Below are positions 1 through 8,720 of a stretch of DNA of 64,000 bases, one piece after another. The stretch covers positions 104,670 to 168,669 of the forward strand of contig CACGSS010000002.1 in assembly GCA_902575725.1 (NCBI GenBank). The letters are read 5' to 3'. The notes beneath the pieces were generated by a model that worked only from the letters and a program-made list of their open reading frames with translations, was not told where the DNA came from and did no database searches. Position numbers and translations under genes: made by a program. This stretch comes from an uncultured Alphaproteobacteria bacterium. GTDB taxonomy: Bacteria > Pseudomonadota > Alphaproteobacteria > HIMB59. Positions within the stretch are counted from its first letter, which is position 1; each line of letters begins with the position of its first letter.

Positions 1-2
1 TG

Positions 3-1940
3 TGGGTATCGATCTTTATGTTTAACATTTATAAATTAGAAGACTTAACGTCTGTTAATATCTATACCAAAGAGGAAATTAAAGAATTAAAGAATGCTTG
101 GAAATTTCTCTTAACCATTCGAGCATTTATTCATTTATTTAACGAAAGCAAAGGTGATGTTCTATCTATTGAAAATCAATTAAAAGTTTCAAAAAAACTC
201 TCTTACAAAGATAAAAAGAAGGAAAAAGGAGTGGAGATTTTTATGAAAGATTTGTTTGTGAATGTTGCAAAGATTAATTCTCTCTTAAGAGCCTTTTATT
301 CAAAGCTTCCAGAGGATTTAATAATCAAAACAATTTATAAAAGAAAACCCACTAAAACTAAATCATTAGAAAAAGAATTTATAATTGAAAAAGGTTTTCT
401 GAATTTAAAAAATAATACCGCTAAAAACCTTCAACTAAAATGGGCAAACGTCTTTGAAAAATCCTTGGAACATAATTTACTCATTCATCCTCGCTTTTTA
501 AAGACCGTCGAGGAAAAAAGAAAAGTTTTAAAAAAAACCACAGATAAACAGCACCTCCAATCATTTTTAAATATTGTCGTCTCCAAAAAAAATCCTATAC
601 AGGCCCTTCATGATTTTAATGATACCCAGCTATTTAGCGAAATATTTCCTGAGTTTGGCAGAGTTTGGGGACAAGTGCAGTTTGATATTTATCATCACTA
701 CACCACCGACGAACACTTATTATTAACACTGCACAACCTAAATGAGCTAAGACAAAAATCCTTTTATAATGAAATATATAGCAGGTTATCCTCAAGAGAA
801 GCCCTTCACATCGCTTTACTATTTCATGACATTGGAAAGAAGGGGCCAAAAAATCATTCTGTTTATGGAACAGAGTTGACCAAAAAGGTCCTAAAAAGAC
901 TTCCTGTATCAGAAGAAGTGAAAGAATTGACATTGTGGTTAGTTGAAAATCATTTAGCAATGAGCGATACAGCTTTTAAAAATGACACTCAAAGTCCTGA
1001 GGCAATTGCTAAATTTACTTCTATTGCAAACACAGAAGAAAAAATAAACTCATTGTTTCTTTTTACTTTATGTGACATTGCCTCTGTCGGACCAAATGTT
1101 CTAAACGAATGGAGAATAAGCCTGCTTAGAAGTTTATTTTATAATGCAAGAGATTTTCTGCAAAGAGGTCTAGACACAAAAACTTATTCTACTTCTGTTC
1201 AAGTATCTTTAAAGAAATCAGTATTACAAAAATCTGATGTTAATTTAAAAAAGTTTATAAAAAATTCGATAAATGAATTTCCAAATCAATTCTGGGAAGC
1301 CTTTTCATCAAGAATGATCGTCGATATTTTTAAAATTTACCAAAGAAATAAAAAAGCAAAGGTTATTAACTCTGTAAATTTTCTTAATTATGAAAATAAA
1401 GAATATAGTGCTGTTGTTGTCACAAGTAAAAATAGACCAGGAATTTTAAAAGATATTGTTTCGGGGTTTACACACTCTCAATCGAATATTCTTAGTTCTA
1501 GAATAATATCTTTAAATAACAATCAAGTAATTGATGTGTTTTGGGTAACCAATTTTTTGAATAAAGGTGTTTTAGATTTAAGCGAACAAAAAAGAGCAGC
1601 TAAACATGTAATGAGTGCTCTTGATCAAAAAGATTTTAAACCCTTACGGTCATTTACCAAAGGTCTACAAAAACTTGCTGTAAATCCTCAAATTACAATT
1701 GATAACGATATGAGTAAGCAAGTCACTACTTTTCAAATATTATCTGGCGATAGGCCTGGATTATTAATGGATATTTTAGGAGTATTTCATGACAAACAAA
1801 TAAGTGTCCAATCAGCAAAAATTTCCACATACGGGGAAAAGGTTTTCGATATTTTTCAATTAACGAATAGCAATAACCAAAAAATCAAAGATGAAAAATT
1901 ACTCAAATCAATTGAAAAGGATTTGATGTCTATTTTTTAG
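3..1940 (+). CDS. glnD: Bifunctional uridylyltransferase/uridylyl-removing enzyme GlnD, 5'-truncated by window edge
   Basis: GlnD senses glutamine and adds or removes UMP on PII proteins, controlling nitrogen assimilation in the cytoplasm. The frame is open to the left edge, so the nucleotidyltransferase active site lies outside the window; the first ATG (18) is internal. Visible parts, in order: the linker, an HD phosphohydrolase domain (HHYTTDEH, then LLFHDIGKK), and two C-terminal ACT domains marked by SKNRPGILKDI and SGDRPGLLMDI. About 646 residues are present against a usual 850-930. Family assignment is firm; the complete N-terminus cannot be judged. trpS follows on the same strand after 75 bp without other content. 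Confidence 0.93.
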   Translation, partial: WVSIFMFNIYKLEDLTSVNIYTKEEIKELKNAWKFLLTIRAFIHLFNESKGDVLSIENQLKVSKKLSYKDKKKEKGVEIFMKDLFVNVAKINSLLRAFYSKLPEDLIIKTIYKRKPTKTKSLEKEFIIEKGFLNLKNNTAKNLQLKWANVFEKSLEHNLLIHPRFLKTVEEKRKVLKKTTDKQHLQSFLNIVVSKKNPIQALHDFNDTQLFSEIFPEFGRVWGQVQFDIYHHYTTDEHLLLTLHNLNELRQKSFYNEIYSRLSSREALHIALLFHDIGKKGPKNHSVYGTELTKKVLKRLPVSEEVKELTLWLVENHLAMSDTAFKNDTQSPEAIAKFTSIANTEEKINSLFLFTLCDIASVGPNVLNEWRISLLRSLFYNARDFLQRGLDTKTYSTSVQVSLKKSVLQKSDVNLKKFIKNSINEFPNQFWEAFSSRMIVDIFKIYQRNKKAKVINSVNFLNYENKEYSAVVVTSKNRPGILKDIVSGFTHSQSNILSSRIISLNNNQVIDVFWVTNFLNKGVLDLSEQKRAAKHVMSALDQKDFKPLRSFTKGLQKLAVNPQITIDNDMSKQVTTFQILSGDRPGLLMDILGVFHDKQISVQSAKISTYGEKVFDIFQLTNSNNQKIKDEKLLKSIEKDLMSIF

Positions 1941-2015
1941 GTTTTTTATGTTAGTCAATTTTAGTCCCTCGATATTATTAGATAATTCTGATATCAATTT
2001 TAATAATATTTGAAT

Positions 2016-3020
2016 ATGAGCAGTTTCCAAAAAAGAGTTTTTTCTGGAGTTCAACCAACAGGAACCCTGCATTTAGGTAACTATCTTGGTGCCATAAAAA
2101 ACTTTGTAGAACTTCAAAAAGAATTTGAATGTATTTATTGTGTTGTAGATCAACACGCCATTACTGTTGAGCAAAATCCAGCTGAACTTCGCTCAAACAC
2201 ACTTGAGGTATTAGCATCGTTTATTGCAGCAGGAGTGGACTATAAAAAACAAATTATATTTCAACAATCAAGTGTAGCAGAACACTCTCAACTTGCTTGG
2301 GTATTTAATTGTGTCAGTCGAATTGGTTGGCTTAATAGAATGACACAATTCAAAGATAAAGCTGGGAAGAATAAAGAAAACGTAAGTGTTGGCTTAATGG
2401 TTTACCCAAACTTAATGGCTGCAGATATTCTTGCTTACCTTGCAACACATGTTCCAGTGGGTGATGATCAAAAACAACATTTAGAACTGTCAAGAGATAT
2501 TGCACAAAAATTTAATAATGATTTTAAAGTAGACTTCTTTCCCCTGCCAGAACCACTCATTTATGGAAATGCTACAAGAGTAATGAGCCTTCGAGATGGA
2601 ACTAAAAAGATGTCAAAATCTGATGCATCTGAATTTTCTAGAATTTTATTAACTGATAGTGATGATGATATAAGTTCTAAAATAAAAAAGGCAAAGTCTG
2701 ACTCAGACCTTATTCCTGATAACAAGGATCAATTACAAAATAAACCTGAATGCTTAAATTTAATCAATATTTTGTCCGCTTGTTCAGATGAAAGTATTGA
2801 AAATACTCTAGTAAGTTATGCTGGCAAGGAATACTCAAAACTTAAAAATGACCTTGCAGACAAATTAATTCAAGTCATAGGACCAATTAGAACCGAGATA
2901 TTAAATCTTCTCAATAATAAAGATGAATTAAATAAAGTCCTAGATATGGGCAGTGAAAAAGCATCCACAATTGCAGGCCCTATTCTCAAAGAAGTCTATA
3001 AGATAGTCGGTTTTAGATAG
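2016..3020 (+). CDS. trpS: Tryptophanyl-tRNA synthetase
   Basis: TrpRS charges tRNA-Trp with tryptophan using ATP. This is a class I synthetase of normal size (334 residues). The N-terminus shows the family pattern GVQPTGTLHLGNYLGA, in which HLGN is the HIGH-equivalent motif, and the KMSKS loop is seen as KKMSKSDAS near residue 205. The ATG at 2016 is chosen because it gives a normal N-terminus; an in-frame TTG two codons upstream (2010) is less likely. It lies 75 bp after glnD and 45 bp before the Nfu-type gene, all on one strand. Confidence 0.95.
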   Translation: MSSFQKRVFSGVQPTGTLHLGNYLGAIKNFVELQKEFECIYCVVDQHAITVEQNPAELRSNTLEVLASFIAAGVDYKKQIIFQQSSVAEHSQLAWVFNCVSRIGWLNRMTQFKDKAGKNKENVSVGLMVYPNLMAADILAYLATHVPVGDDQKQHLELSRDIAQKFNNDFKVDFFPLPEPLIYGNATRVMSLRDGTKKMSKSDASEFSRILLTDSDDDISSKIKKAKSDSDLIPDNKDQLQNKPECLNLINILSACSDESIENTLVSYAGKEYSKLKNDLADKLIQVIGPIRTEILNLLNNKDELNKVLDMGSEKASTIAGPILKEVYKIVGFR

Positions 3021-3065
3021 ACACTTTGGCTTGAAATTTCCAATTTTATAGACATATTATTAGCA

Positions 3066-3623
3066 ATGTTCGTACAAACTGAACCAACGCCAAACCCTGC
3101 AACCTTAAAGTTTTTGCCAGGTAAAGAGGTCATGAAAGACGGAACTATGTTCTATCAAAACCAAGAGTCTGCCTCAAATTCACCTTTGGCAATGAACTTG
3201 TTCAATATAAAAGGTGTTGAGGGTGTTTTTTTTGGGTCTGACTTTATCACTATAACCAAAGGCAAAGATAATGATTGGACGCTTATGAAACCTGCAATTT
3301 TGGGTTGTATCATTGAGCACTTTACAATGAACAAACCTATTATCTCAGAGCAATCTGCATCAACTGGACATACAATTGATGAGAACGATAGTGATGTTGT
3401 AAAAAAGATCAAAGAACTTCTAGATAGTAAAGTAAGACCAGCTGTTGCTATGGACGGTGGAGATATCATATTTGACAAATATAATGAGGGAGTTGTATTT
3501 TTACAAATGCAAGGGGCCTGTCAGGGATGTCCAAGTTCAACGGCAACTTTAAAAATGGGAATTGAAAATATGCTAAAGCATTATATTCCTGAAGTCCGTG
3601 AAGTACGACCCGTTGAAGTCTAG
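3066..3623 (+). CDS. NifU/NfuA-like iron-sulfur cluster scaffold/carrier protein
   Basis: Nfu proteins carry and deliver Fe-S clusters to target enzymes. The 185-residue product has the alphaproteobacterial/mitochondrial layout: an N-terminal Nfu_N domain (about residues 1-90, starting MFVQTEPTPNPATLKF) and a C-terminal NifU-like domain (about 108-182) with the cluster-binding cysteines C152 and C155 in the CQGC motif. The family and domain order are clear; the particular client proteins are unknown. The end overlaps the start of the next gene by up to 26 bp, so the two are probably cotranscribed. Confidence 0.9.
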   Translation: MFVQTEPTPNPATLKFLPGKEVMKDGTMFYQNQESASNSPLAMNLFNIKGVEGVFFGSDFITITKGKDNDWTLMKPAILGCIIEHFTMNKPIISEQSASTGHTIDENDSDVVKKIKELLDSKVRPAVAMDGGDIIFDKYNEGVVFLQMQGACQGCPSSTATLKMGIENMLKHYIPEVREVRPVEV

Positions 3624-4449
3624 TCTTTTAGTTTTTTTTTTTGGATTTTTATTAAATTCATCTCTTAACGCTGGAGAATTTCATAATTGGGTTGATTTAA
3701 ATAAATATTATAAAAAAAATAATTTTATTCCTGAAATTTTAACGCAAGAAAATATTGGTCATCTTCCTATAATATCAGAATTACCTGATGATTTTTCAGA
3801 AATACAAGATGTTCCAACAAAGAAAAAACTATTTTACCTCGTAACACTGCCATTGATTTACAATACTAATACTTCAATCATGCAAGAACGAAGAATGGTA
3901 ATCAATATAGAAAAAAAATTTGCTAGGAAAGAATTAAACAAAAACGAAACTGACGAGATTATTAGATTATCAAAAAAGTATAAATTAGATTATAGCGAAA
4001 TTAACACAAAACTTTTTAGAAAACTCAAACAACGTATTAATATTATTCCAGTGTCATTAGCTCTTGGACAAGCAATTATTGAAAGTGGTTGGGGACAGTC
4101 TAGATTTGCAACTGAGGGTAATGCTCTTTATGGTCAGTGGACTACAAGTGAAGATAAAGGAATCATTCCTCAAGACAGGGATGAAGATAAAACTCACGCA
4201 GTTTTAAAATTTAAAAATTTATCAGAAAGTGTTGAAGCCTATATGTTTAATATTAATACCCATCAAGCTTATTATAATTTTCGTGTCATTAGACGAATAG
4301 ATGAGCGCATAAAATACACAGACCCTATTAGTATGAAAGTGAAATATTTAGCAGCCTATGCTGAAATCGGCGATAAATATGTCGATAAATTAGAGCTGAT
4401 CATTGCTTCAAATAATCTTCAAGAATTTGATCGATTTAAATTTAATTAA
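3598..4449 (+). CDS. Bax-like glucosaminidase-domain protein (peptidoglycan hydrolase), exported
   Basis: The product has an N-terminal signal peptide (hydrophobic VFFFGFLLNSSLNA) and a C-terminal glucosaminidase-type domain of the Bax/GH73 group. The typical stretch is ALGQAIIESGWGQSRFA, containing the catalytic glutamate (IIESGWG), followed by GNALYGQW and SVEAYMFNINTH. It probably cleaves glycan strands of peptidoglycan in the periplasm. A GTG at 3598 or a TTG at 3613 can both start it; the TTG would leave an 11-bp overlap with the upstream Nfu gene and still give a good signal peptide. It overlaps the convergent polysaccharide deacetylase by 8 bp. Confidence 0.8.
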   Translation: MKYDPLKSSLLVFFFGFLLNSSLNAGEFHNWVDLNKYYKKNNFIPEILTQENIGHLPIISELPDDFSEIQDVPTKKKLFYLVTLPLIYNTNTSIMQERRMVINIEKKFARKELNKNETDEIIRLSKKYKLDYSEINTKLFRKLKQRINIIPVSLALGQAIIESGWGQSRFATEGNALYGQWTTSEDKGIIPQDRDEDKTHAVLKFKNLSESVEAYMFNINTHQAYYNFRVIRRIDERIKYTDPISMKVKYLAAYAEIGDKYVDKLELIIASNNLQEFDRFKFN

Positions 4450-5443
4450 CTAAGTATTGATAGCCAAACCAGAAAATACCATTATTAACTTTTGTGCAAT
4501 TAAACCTAAGTCTACCTTTTACAGGTAAACGATTAAGTTCAACTAATAACTTATTATTAAGATTTGTAATTGTTGGATTAAATGATCCTTGAAAATCACT
4601 AATAAAACAATTTATGTTGGATGAGTCCTCGTTAAAATCTAAAGCATATCTACTGATAGGCTCACTTTGATAGGGGTTGCCAGGTTCAATAAGCACATTA
4701 TTAAAAGGTAAAACACTTGATGCATCTTTTATTCGATTAATAGATCCATAATTCTCATTTAGGGGGAATCTTGGAATAAAATATTTTTGATTAATTGAAA
4801 AGGCACCTGAATGTTGTCCAAATGCTGCATCAAAATACTGAGAAACTACTTTTTGAGCTATGGTGCTATTTTCACCAAAAGGATAAGCAAATAAATTTGG
4901 AGTAATGCCTAAATTTTCAAAAATAAGATCCTGAGATTTTTCTATTTCATTTACAATTTCAATTTCACTAAGGCTAGATAAACTTGAATGAGAGTGTGTG
5001 TGATTTTGAATATCTACACCACGACTTAGTACACTTTTAAGCTGAGTCCAATTCATATAATTTTGTCCACCAACGTTTTCTGTATTTAAAAAAAGAGTGA
5101 CTGGTATCTCATACTTTTCAAAAATAGGTAATCCCACCTCAAAAAATGATAAATAAGCATCATCTACAGTTATTGAAATAGTTTTTTTTTGTAATTTATC
5201 TTCAAACAAAAGATCTCTAGCTAAAATAAAATTAAACTCCTGATCCTTTAAATACTCAAGATGACTTACTAATTGCTCTTCGCGTATATTTGTTGAGGGA
5301 TACTTATTTTCACCAAATCGATGATACATTAGAATATTATTTGGAATTGTATCATTCACACTTGTTGCATAGGATGTACTAATTGGAAAAGTAAAATTTG
5401 AAACAAAAATGATCAGTAAAGTAAAAAATTTTGAAATAGGCAT
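4442..5443 (-). CDS. Polysaccharide deacetylase (NodB-homology) family protein, exported
   Basis: A carbohydrate esterase family 4-type domain follows a signal peptide (MPISKFFTLLIIFVSNFTF, then PISTSYA). Family signatures are the N-terminal ILMYHRF, the metal/catalytic TVDDAY, and the histidine motif QNHTHSHSSLS; a later AYPFGE also fits. It probably deacetylates a cell-envelope glycan. The start is set at the ATG at 5443 because this places the signal peptide at the N-terminus; the frame extends a further 18 residues without improving it. Its first 35 bp overlap, head to head, the start of tsaB. The exact substrate is unknown. Confidence 0.82.
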   Translation of the reverse strand: MPISKFFTLLIIFVSNFTFPISTSYATSVNDTIPNNILMYHRFGENKYPSTNIREEQLVSHLEYLKDQEFNFILARDLLFEDKLQKKTISITVDDAYLSFFEVGLPIFEKYEIPVTLFLNTENVGGQNYMNWTQLKSVLSRGVDIQNHTHSHSSLSSLSEIEIVNEIEKSQDLIFENLGITPNLFAYPFGENSTIAQKVVSQYFDAAFGQHSGAFSINQKYFIPRFPLNENYGSINRIKDASSVLPFNNVLIEPGNPYQSEPISRYALDFNEDSSNINCFISDFQGSFNPTITNLNNKLLVELNRLPVKGRLRFNCTKVNNGIFWFGYQYLVN

Positions 5444-6062
5444 CGATAGCTCTTTATCATACTGTTCAATTACTTTATTTAAAAATGAAAAAATCATTTG
5501 GGATAAAACTGTAAAAAGTGAGTATGGACATGAAAAAATATTATCGGAATTACTACAAAACTTAGTAACTAAAACAAAAATAAAGGCTGATCATATCAAA
5601 AAATTGCATCTAAATTATGGACCAGCACGCTTTACAGCAATAAGAAATTGTCACTCACTTATGAAAGGATTTTTTATAGATCATAAAGTAGAAATTGTGG
5701 GTTATTCTATCTTTGAGCATTTCTTTTTGGGTATTAACAAAAAACTTACTAAAGATGTCTTGTGTGTGATTGACACAAATAGAAAAGATTTAGCTATTCA
5801 AAAGATTGATACTTCAGGGAGATTAGTTGGAAAGACAAAAACTTTAAAAATTGACTCAGACCTTGAGGATATATTGAGTCAAAACTATTTTTTAATAGGA
5901 AACGGATTAGAAAAACTAAAAAAAATTTCTGAATTTGCTTTTATTAAAAATAAAATTATTTCGCCAACAAAATTGAAATCAAATTATTTTATTAAAAAGC
6001 ATTATAAGAAAAAATCTTATTATAAATTCCCAAAAATAATTTATCCCTACTCTCCGATTTAA
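5409..6062 (+). CDS. tsaB: tRNA threonylcarbamoyladenosine biosynthesis protein TsaB
   Basis: TsaB is the inactive ASKHA-fold partner that stabilises TsaD in the complex making t6A at position 37 of ANN-decoding tRNAs. The N-terminus FEIGIDSSLSYCSITLF matches the family pattern, and LNYGPARFTAIRNCHSL replaces the usual GPGSFTGLR segment, so the protein is recognisable but diverged. Length (217 residues) is normal. It has no rimI or tsaD beside it here: it is divergent from the deacetylase, with overlapping 5' ends, and convergent with msrA 3 bp away. Confidence 0.78.
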   Translation: MISKVKNFEIGIDSSLSYCSITLFKNEKIIWDKTVKSEYGHEKILSELLQNLVTKTKIKADHIKKLHLNYGPARFTAIRNCHSLMKGFFIDHKVEIVGYSIFEHFFLGINKKLTKDVLCVIDTNRKDLAIQKIDTSGRLVGKTKTLKIDSDLEDILSQNYFLIGNGLEKLKKISEFAFIKNKIISPTKLKSNYFIKKHYKKKSYYKFPKIIYPYSPI

Positions 6063-6065
6063 AAA

Positions 6066-6530
6066 TTAAAAATTTAAAAAAGAATATTTTTTTTCCATAT
6101 ACTTTTGATGATAGTCCTCTGCAGGACAGTAATTCTTAACGGGTTCTATAATAGTAGTAATTTTTTGATTAAAATGGCTTTCGTTCAATTTGTCTGTGAT
6201 CTGCTTTGCTATTTCACATTGAGTTTCGTCATAATAGCCTATCAATGATCGGTATTGAGATCCTCGATCTGGGCCTTGTTGATTTAAAGTTGTCGGATCA
6301 TGAATTTGATAAAAAAACTCCACAAGGTTGGTATATGAAACGAGATTTTCATCAAATTTTAATAAAACGACTTCAGCATGGTTTGTGTTACCTTTGCAAA
6401 CTTCTTCGTAAGAAGTTTTATCTGTTAAGCCTTGAGAGTAGCCTACTTGGGTTTCAATCACACCTTTGATCTCAGAAAATTTTTTTTCAGGCCCCCAAAA
6501 ACATCCTGCTCCAAATAATGCTTTAGACAT
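6066..6530 (-). CDS. msrA: Peptide-methionine (S)-S-oxide reductase MsrA
   Basis: MsrA repairs oxidised methionine (S-sulfoxide) using a catalytic cysteine, here C10 in the signature GAGCFWGPE. Other family marks are QVGYSQG, NHAEVV and FFQIHDPTTLNQQ-type sequence (seen as FFYQIHDPTTLN), with a C-terminal YCPAEDYHQKY containing the usual recycling-cysteine region. The length (154 residues) is that of a single-domain MsrA. Its start overlaps the end of the upstream small gene by 8 bp, so the two are probably translated from one message. Confidence 0.95.
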   Translation of the reverse strand: MSKALFGAGCFWGPEKKFSEIKGVIETQVGYSQGLTDKTSYEEVCKGNTNHAEVVLLKFDENLVSYTNLVEFFYQIHDPTTLNQQGPDRGSQYRSLIGYYDETQCEIAKQITDKLNESHFNQKITTIIEPVKNYCPAEDYHQKYMEKKYSFLNF

Positions 6531-6741
6531 AATCTTTTCCTTTTAGTTGTGTCTTTTGGGCCCTTCTTTGGTGAATTCTCTTTCTCCAAATTTCATAGCT
6601 TTTTTGTTTAATATTTTTTTTCATAATTTTTTTAACATCACCCTCATCAATTTCATAAATTTTTTTGATATGACTAAAATCTGTTTGATCATCCCAAGCC
6701 ATTTGAATTATTTCGCTAATCTGAGATTGATTAAATTTCAT
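6523..6741 (-). CDS. Small TIGR03643/DUF2805-type protein
   Basis: A 72-residue basic protein that resembles the TIGR03643 (DUF2805) family: an N-terminal helix-turn-helix-like part (SQISEIIQMAWDDQTDF), then a C-terminal WRKRIHQRRAQK stretch typical of the family. The function is not known; the fold suggests nucleic acid or protein binding, which is inference. It overlaps msrA by 8 bp and begins 2 bp after the stop of the SMP-30-like gene, making a three-gene leftward unit. Confidence 0.8.
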   Translation of the reverse strand: MKFNQSQISEIIQMAWDDQTDFSHIKKIYEIDEGDVKKIMKKNIKQKSYEIWRKRIHQRRAQKTQLKGKDYV

Positions 6742-6743
6742 AC

Positions 6744-7655
6744 TTAATGATACAAATCGGGGATATTTTCAGATCTATAACAATTTGAAGCATAACCTTG
6801 TTCTTGGGTAACAAACTTAAAGAGTTTTCCTGCATGCGGTTGTCTTTCTGCTTCAATGTCGTTGAGACCAACAGATGCAGTTGTAATAAAAAGCTCATTG
6901 AGATTTTTACCACCAAAAGTGCAACTTGTTACTTTTGAAACAGGAAGTTGTAAGATTAATTTAAGTGAACCTTTTTTATCAAAACAACAAACTTTGCCAC
7001 TTCCCCACATTGCTACCCATAAGTTACCATTTTTATCAACTGTCATTCCATCTGGGTTTCCATCGATTTTGTTCATAGAAAGAAAAACTTTTTTATTGAT
7101 TCCATTGCCTGACAAATCATTGATAGAAAAAATATAAATAATTCTTTTTATAGAGTCAGTTACATAACCTACATTTCTCTCGTAGTCAAAAACTGGTCCA
7201 TTTGAAATAATATAGGAGTTATCTGAGTAAATTGGTTTTAAATTGGAGTCATGACATATAACTTTTCCAGTCTGAGACTTTTGTTGAATATCCATTGTTG
7301 ATATCCAAATTTGTCCATTTAAATCTATGTCTGCATCATTAATCCTGTTATTTGGACTTTCAAAATTGATCCTTGTTAGAAGCTGTTTTTTAGATAATGA
7401 AGGATGAATTGAATAAAGAGAGTCGTATGAACTCATGATATAATTTTTATTATCTTGTAAAAGAATATTGGTGACACCGTCTTGTACTGAATATTGACGT
7501 TCTTCGTTATTATCTTGATCAGTTTCAATTATTTTATTTTCATAAATATCCACCCATAAAAGCTTATCGTGCCTCCAATCCCAAATTGGTCTTTGACCTA
7601 GAACACTTTTATATGATTGATGGCAAACAGACGGTTGCTCGTATTTAATTCTCAC
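6744..7655 (-). CDS. SMP-30/gluconolactonase/LRE family beta-propeller protein
   Basis: The 303-residue product matches the six-bladed SMP-30/gluconolactonase family, which hydrolyses sugar lactones using one divalent metal. Visible motifs include LLWVDIYENKI, GQIWISTMD, ISNGPVFD and GNPDGMTVDKNGNLWVAMWG, where the asparagine and aspartate metal ligands are expected. The usual first ligand in LGEGPxW is changed: here it reads LGQRPIW, with glutamine at residue 21. It may still bind metal with altered strength or act on another substrate. No sugar catabolism gene lies beside it. The start gives a normal N-terminus. Confidence 0.82.
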   Translation of the reverse strand: MRIKYEQPSVCHQSYKSVLGQRPIWDWRHDKLLWVDIYENKIIETDQDNNEERQYSVQDGVTNILLQDNKNYIMSSYDSLYSIHPSLSKKQLLTRINFESPNNRINDADIDLNGQIWISTMDIQQKSQTGKVICHDSNLKPIYSDNSYIISNGPVFDYERNVGYVTDSIKRIIYIFSINDLSGNGINKKVFLSMNKIDGNPDGMTVDKNGNLWVAMWGSGKVCCFDKKGSLKLILQLPVSKVTSCTFGGKNLNELFITTASVGLNDIEAERQPHAGKLFKFVTQEQGYASNCYRSENIPDLYH

Positions 7656-7781
7656 AAAGATGATTATAAACTAAATATTTAGATGAAAAAAGCATATAGG
7701 AGATTTGTTTTGATTGTCTTATTGTGTTTTTAATATAGAAATTGCATGAGCATTTTGTGTTCTTATTGATTTAAGAGTTTG

Positions 7782-8198
7782 ATGAATTTAGTTAAATTAT
7801 CTAAACATTTTATTTTTATTTCTTTTCTGATTATAGCAACAGGCTGTGAAACAACTGATGTAGAAGAGAAAGTAATAAAACCAGAGCCTGTACCTAAAAT
7901 TATATATACCCCTGAAGTAGAAGAAACTGTTGAGGAAAATGATGAAATTATTGAGCATTTCAAAGGTGTAGAACTATTTTTAAATAAATCGCTAAATGAT
8001 TTAATTTTAAAATATGGAAAAGTTGATTTTTCAAAAATTGAAAGTGTTTATGAATTCCACAGATATAACACTGATAATTGTAGAATCTTTATACAAAACA
8101 GATCTGTAGATAAAACAATAATAAATATTACGATTTACAACTATAAAAAGAATTTGTTTATCGAAACATACTCAAAAGATTTGTGTACTGATATTTAA
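7782..8198 (+). CDS. Hypothetical lipoprotein
   Basis: I do not recognise the family. The 138-residue product starts with a lipoprotein signal (basic N-terminus, hydrophobic stretch, lipobox IIATGC), then an acidic/proline-rich spacer (PEPVPKI and PEVEETVEEN) and a small C-terminal domain of about 85 residues with conserved-looking FLNKSLNDLILKYGKVDFS and two cysteines. This layout suggests a periplasmic domain tethered to a membrane. ATG at 7782 is preferred over the TTG one codon upstream. The 126 bp before it hold only a 16-codon open frame, which I do not call. Confidence 0.6.
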   Translation: MNLVKLSKHFIFISFLIIATGCETTDVEEKVIKPEPVPKIIYTPEVEETVEENDEIIEHFKGVELFLNKSLNDLILKYGKVDFSKIESVYEFHRYNTDNCRIFIQNRSVDKTIINITIYNYKKNLFIETYSKDLCTDI

Positions 8199-8239
8199 AA
8201 TAGATAATAGTTTAATAATTAATAATATAATCTTTAATT

Positions 8240-8638
8240 ATGAAATTTAGATATGGGATATTTATTTTATTTTTCTCAATAAATTGTTTTGCTCATCATC
8301 CAGGAAATAAGATAGATGCTGATAAGCCTTACCCTTCAATTAATTTAAAAGTCATCAAAGATAAAATTGATGGTTACAATATTTTTATAGATTTAAAAAA
8401 TTTTAACCTAAACCCCTCAGAAATTGGAGGTGAAAATATTTCAAACTCCGGATATTTACAGCTTTTTATAAATGATATAAGAATCACAAGAATTTATTCT
8501 GACTGGGTACACGTACCTCAACGTTTTTTTAATCTGAAAGAAAACTTTATCAAAATTACAATTCATTCCTATCTCCATGATCAGTTTACTATTAAGGGAA
8601 AACCAATAGAACACATAGTAAAAGTTAACGATAATTAG
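8240..8638 (+). CDS. Hypothetical secreted protein
   Basis: The 132-residue product has a short signal peptide (MKFRYGIFILFFSINCFA) followed by a histidine-rich mature start (HHPGNK). The rest is predicted beta-rich, with the motif GYLQLFINDIRITRIYSDW and a region HSYLHDQF. The exposed N-terminal histidines and the YSDWVHVP segment recall small periplasmic metal-associated proteins, but this is only a suggestion; no family is assigned. It follows the lipoprotein by 41 bp on the same strand and could share its transcript. Confidence 0.6.
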   Translation: MKFRYGIFILFFSINCFAHHPGNKIDADKPYPSINLKVIKDKIDGYNIFIDLKNFNLNPSEIGGENISNSGYLQLFINDIRITRIYSDWVHVPQRFFNLKENFIKITIHSYLHDQFTIKGKPIEHIVKVNDN

Positions 8639-8720
8639 ATTTACATTAAAAGAATTTTAAAAAACTTACTCTATGTAAAAAGTTAAATGAATTTCAGATT
8701 TTCTAAAAATAAATATTTAC

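Noticed and set aside
7683..7733. A 16-codon open frame with a hydrophobic product before the lipoprotein gene
   Set aside because: Too short to support; could be a leader peptide but nothing in sequence shows attenuation or coupling.
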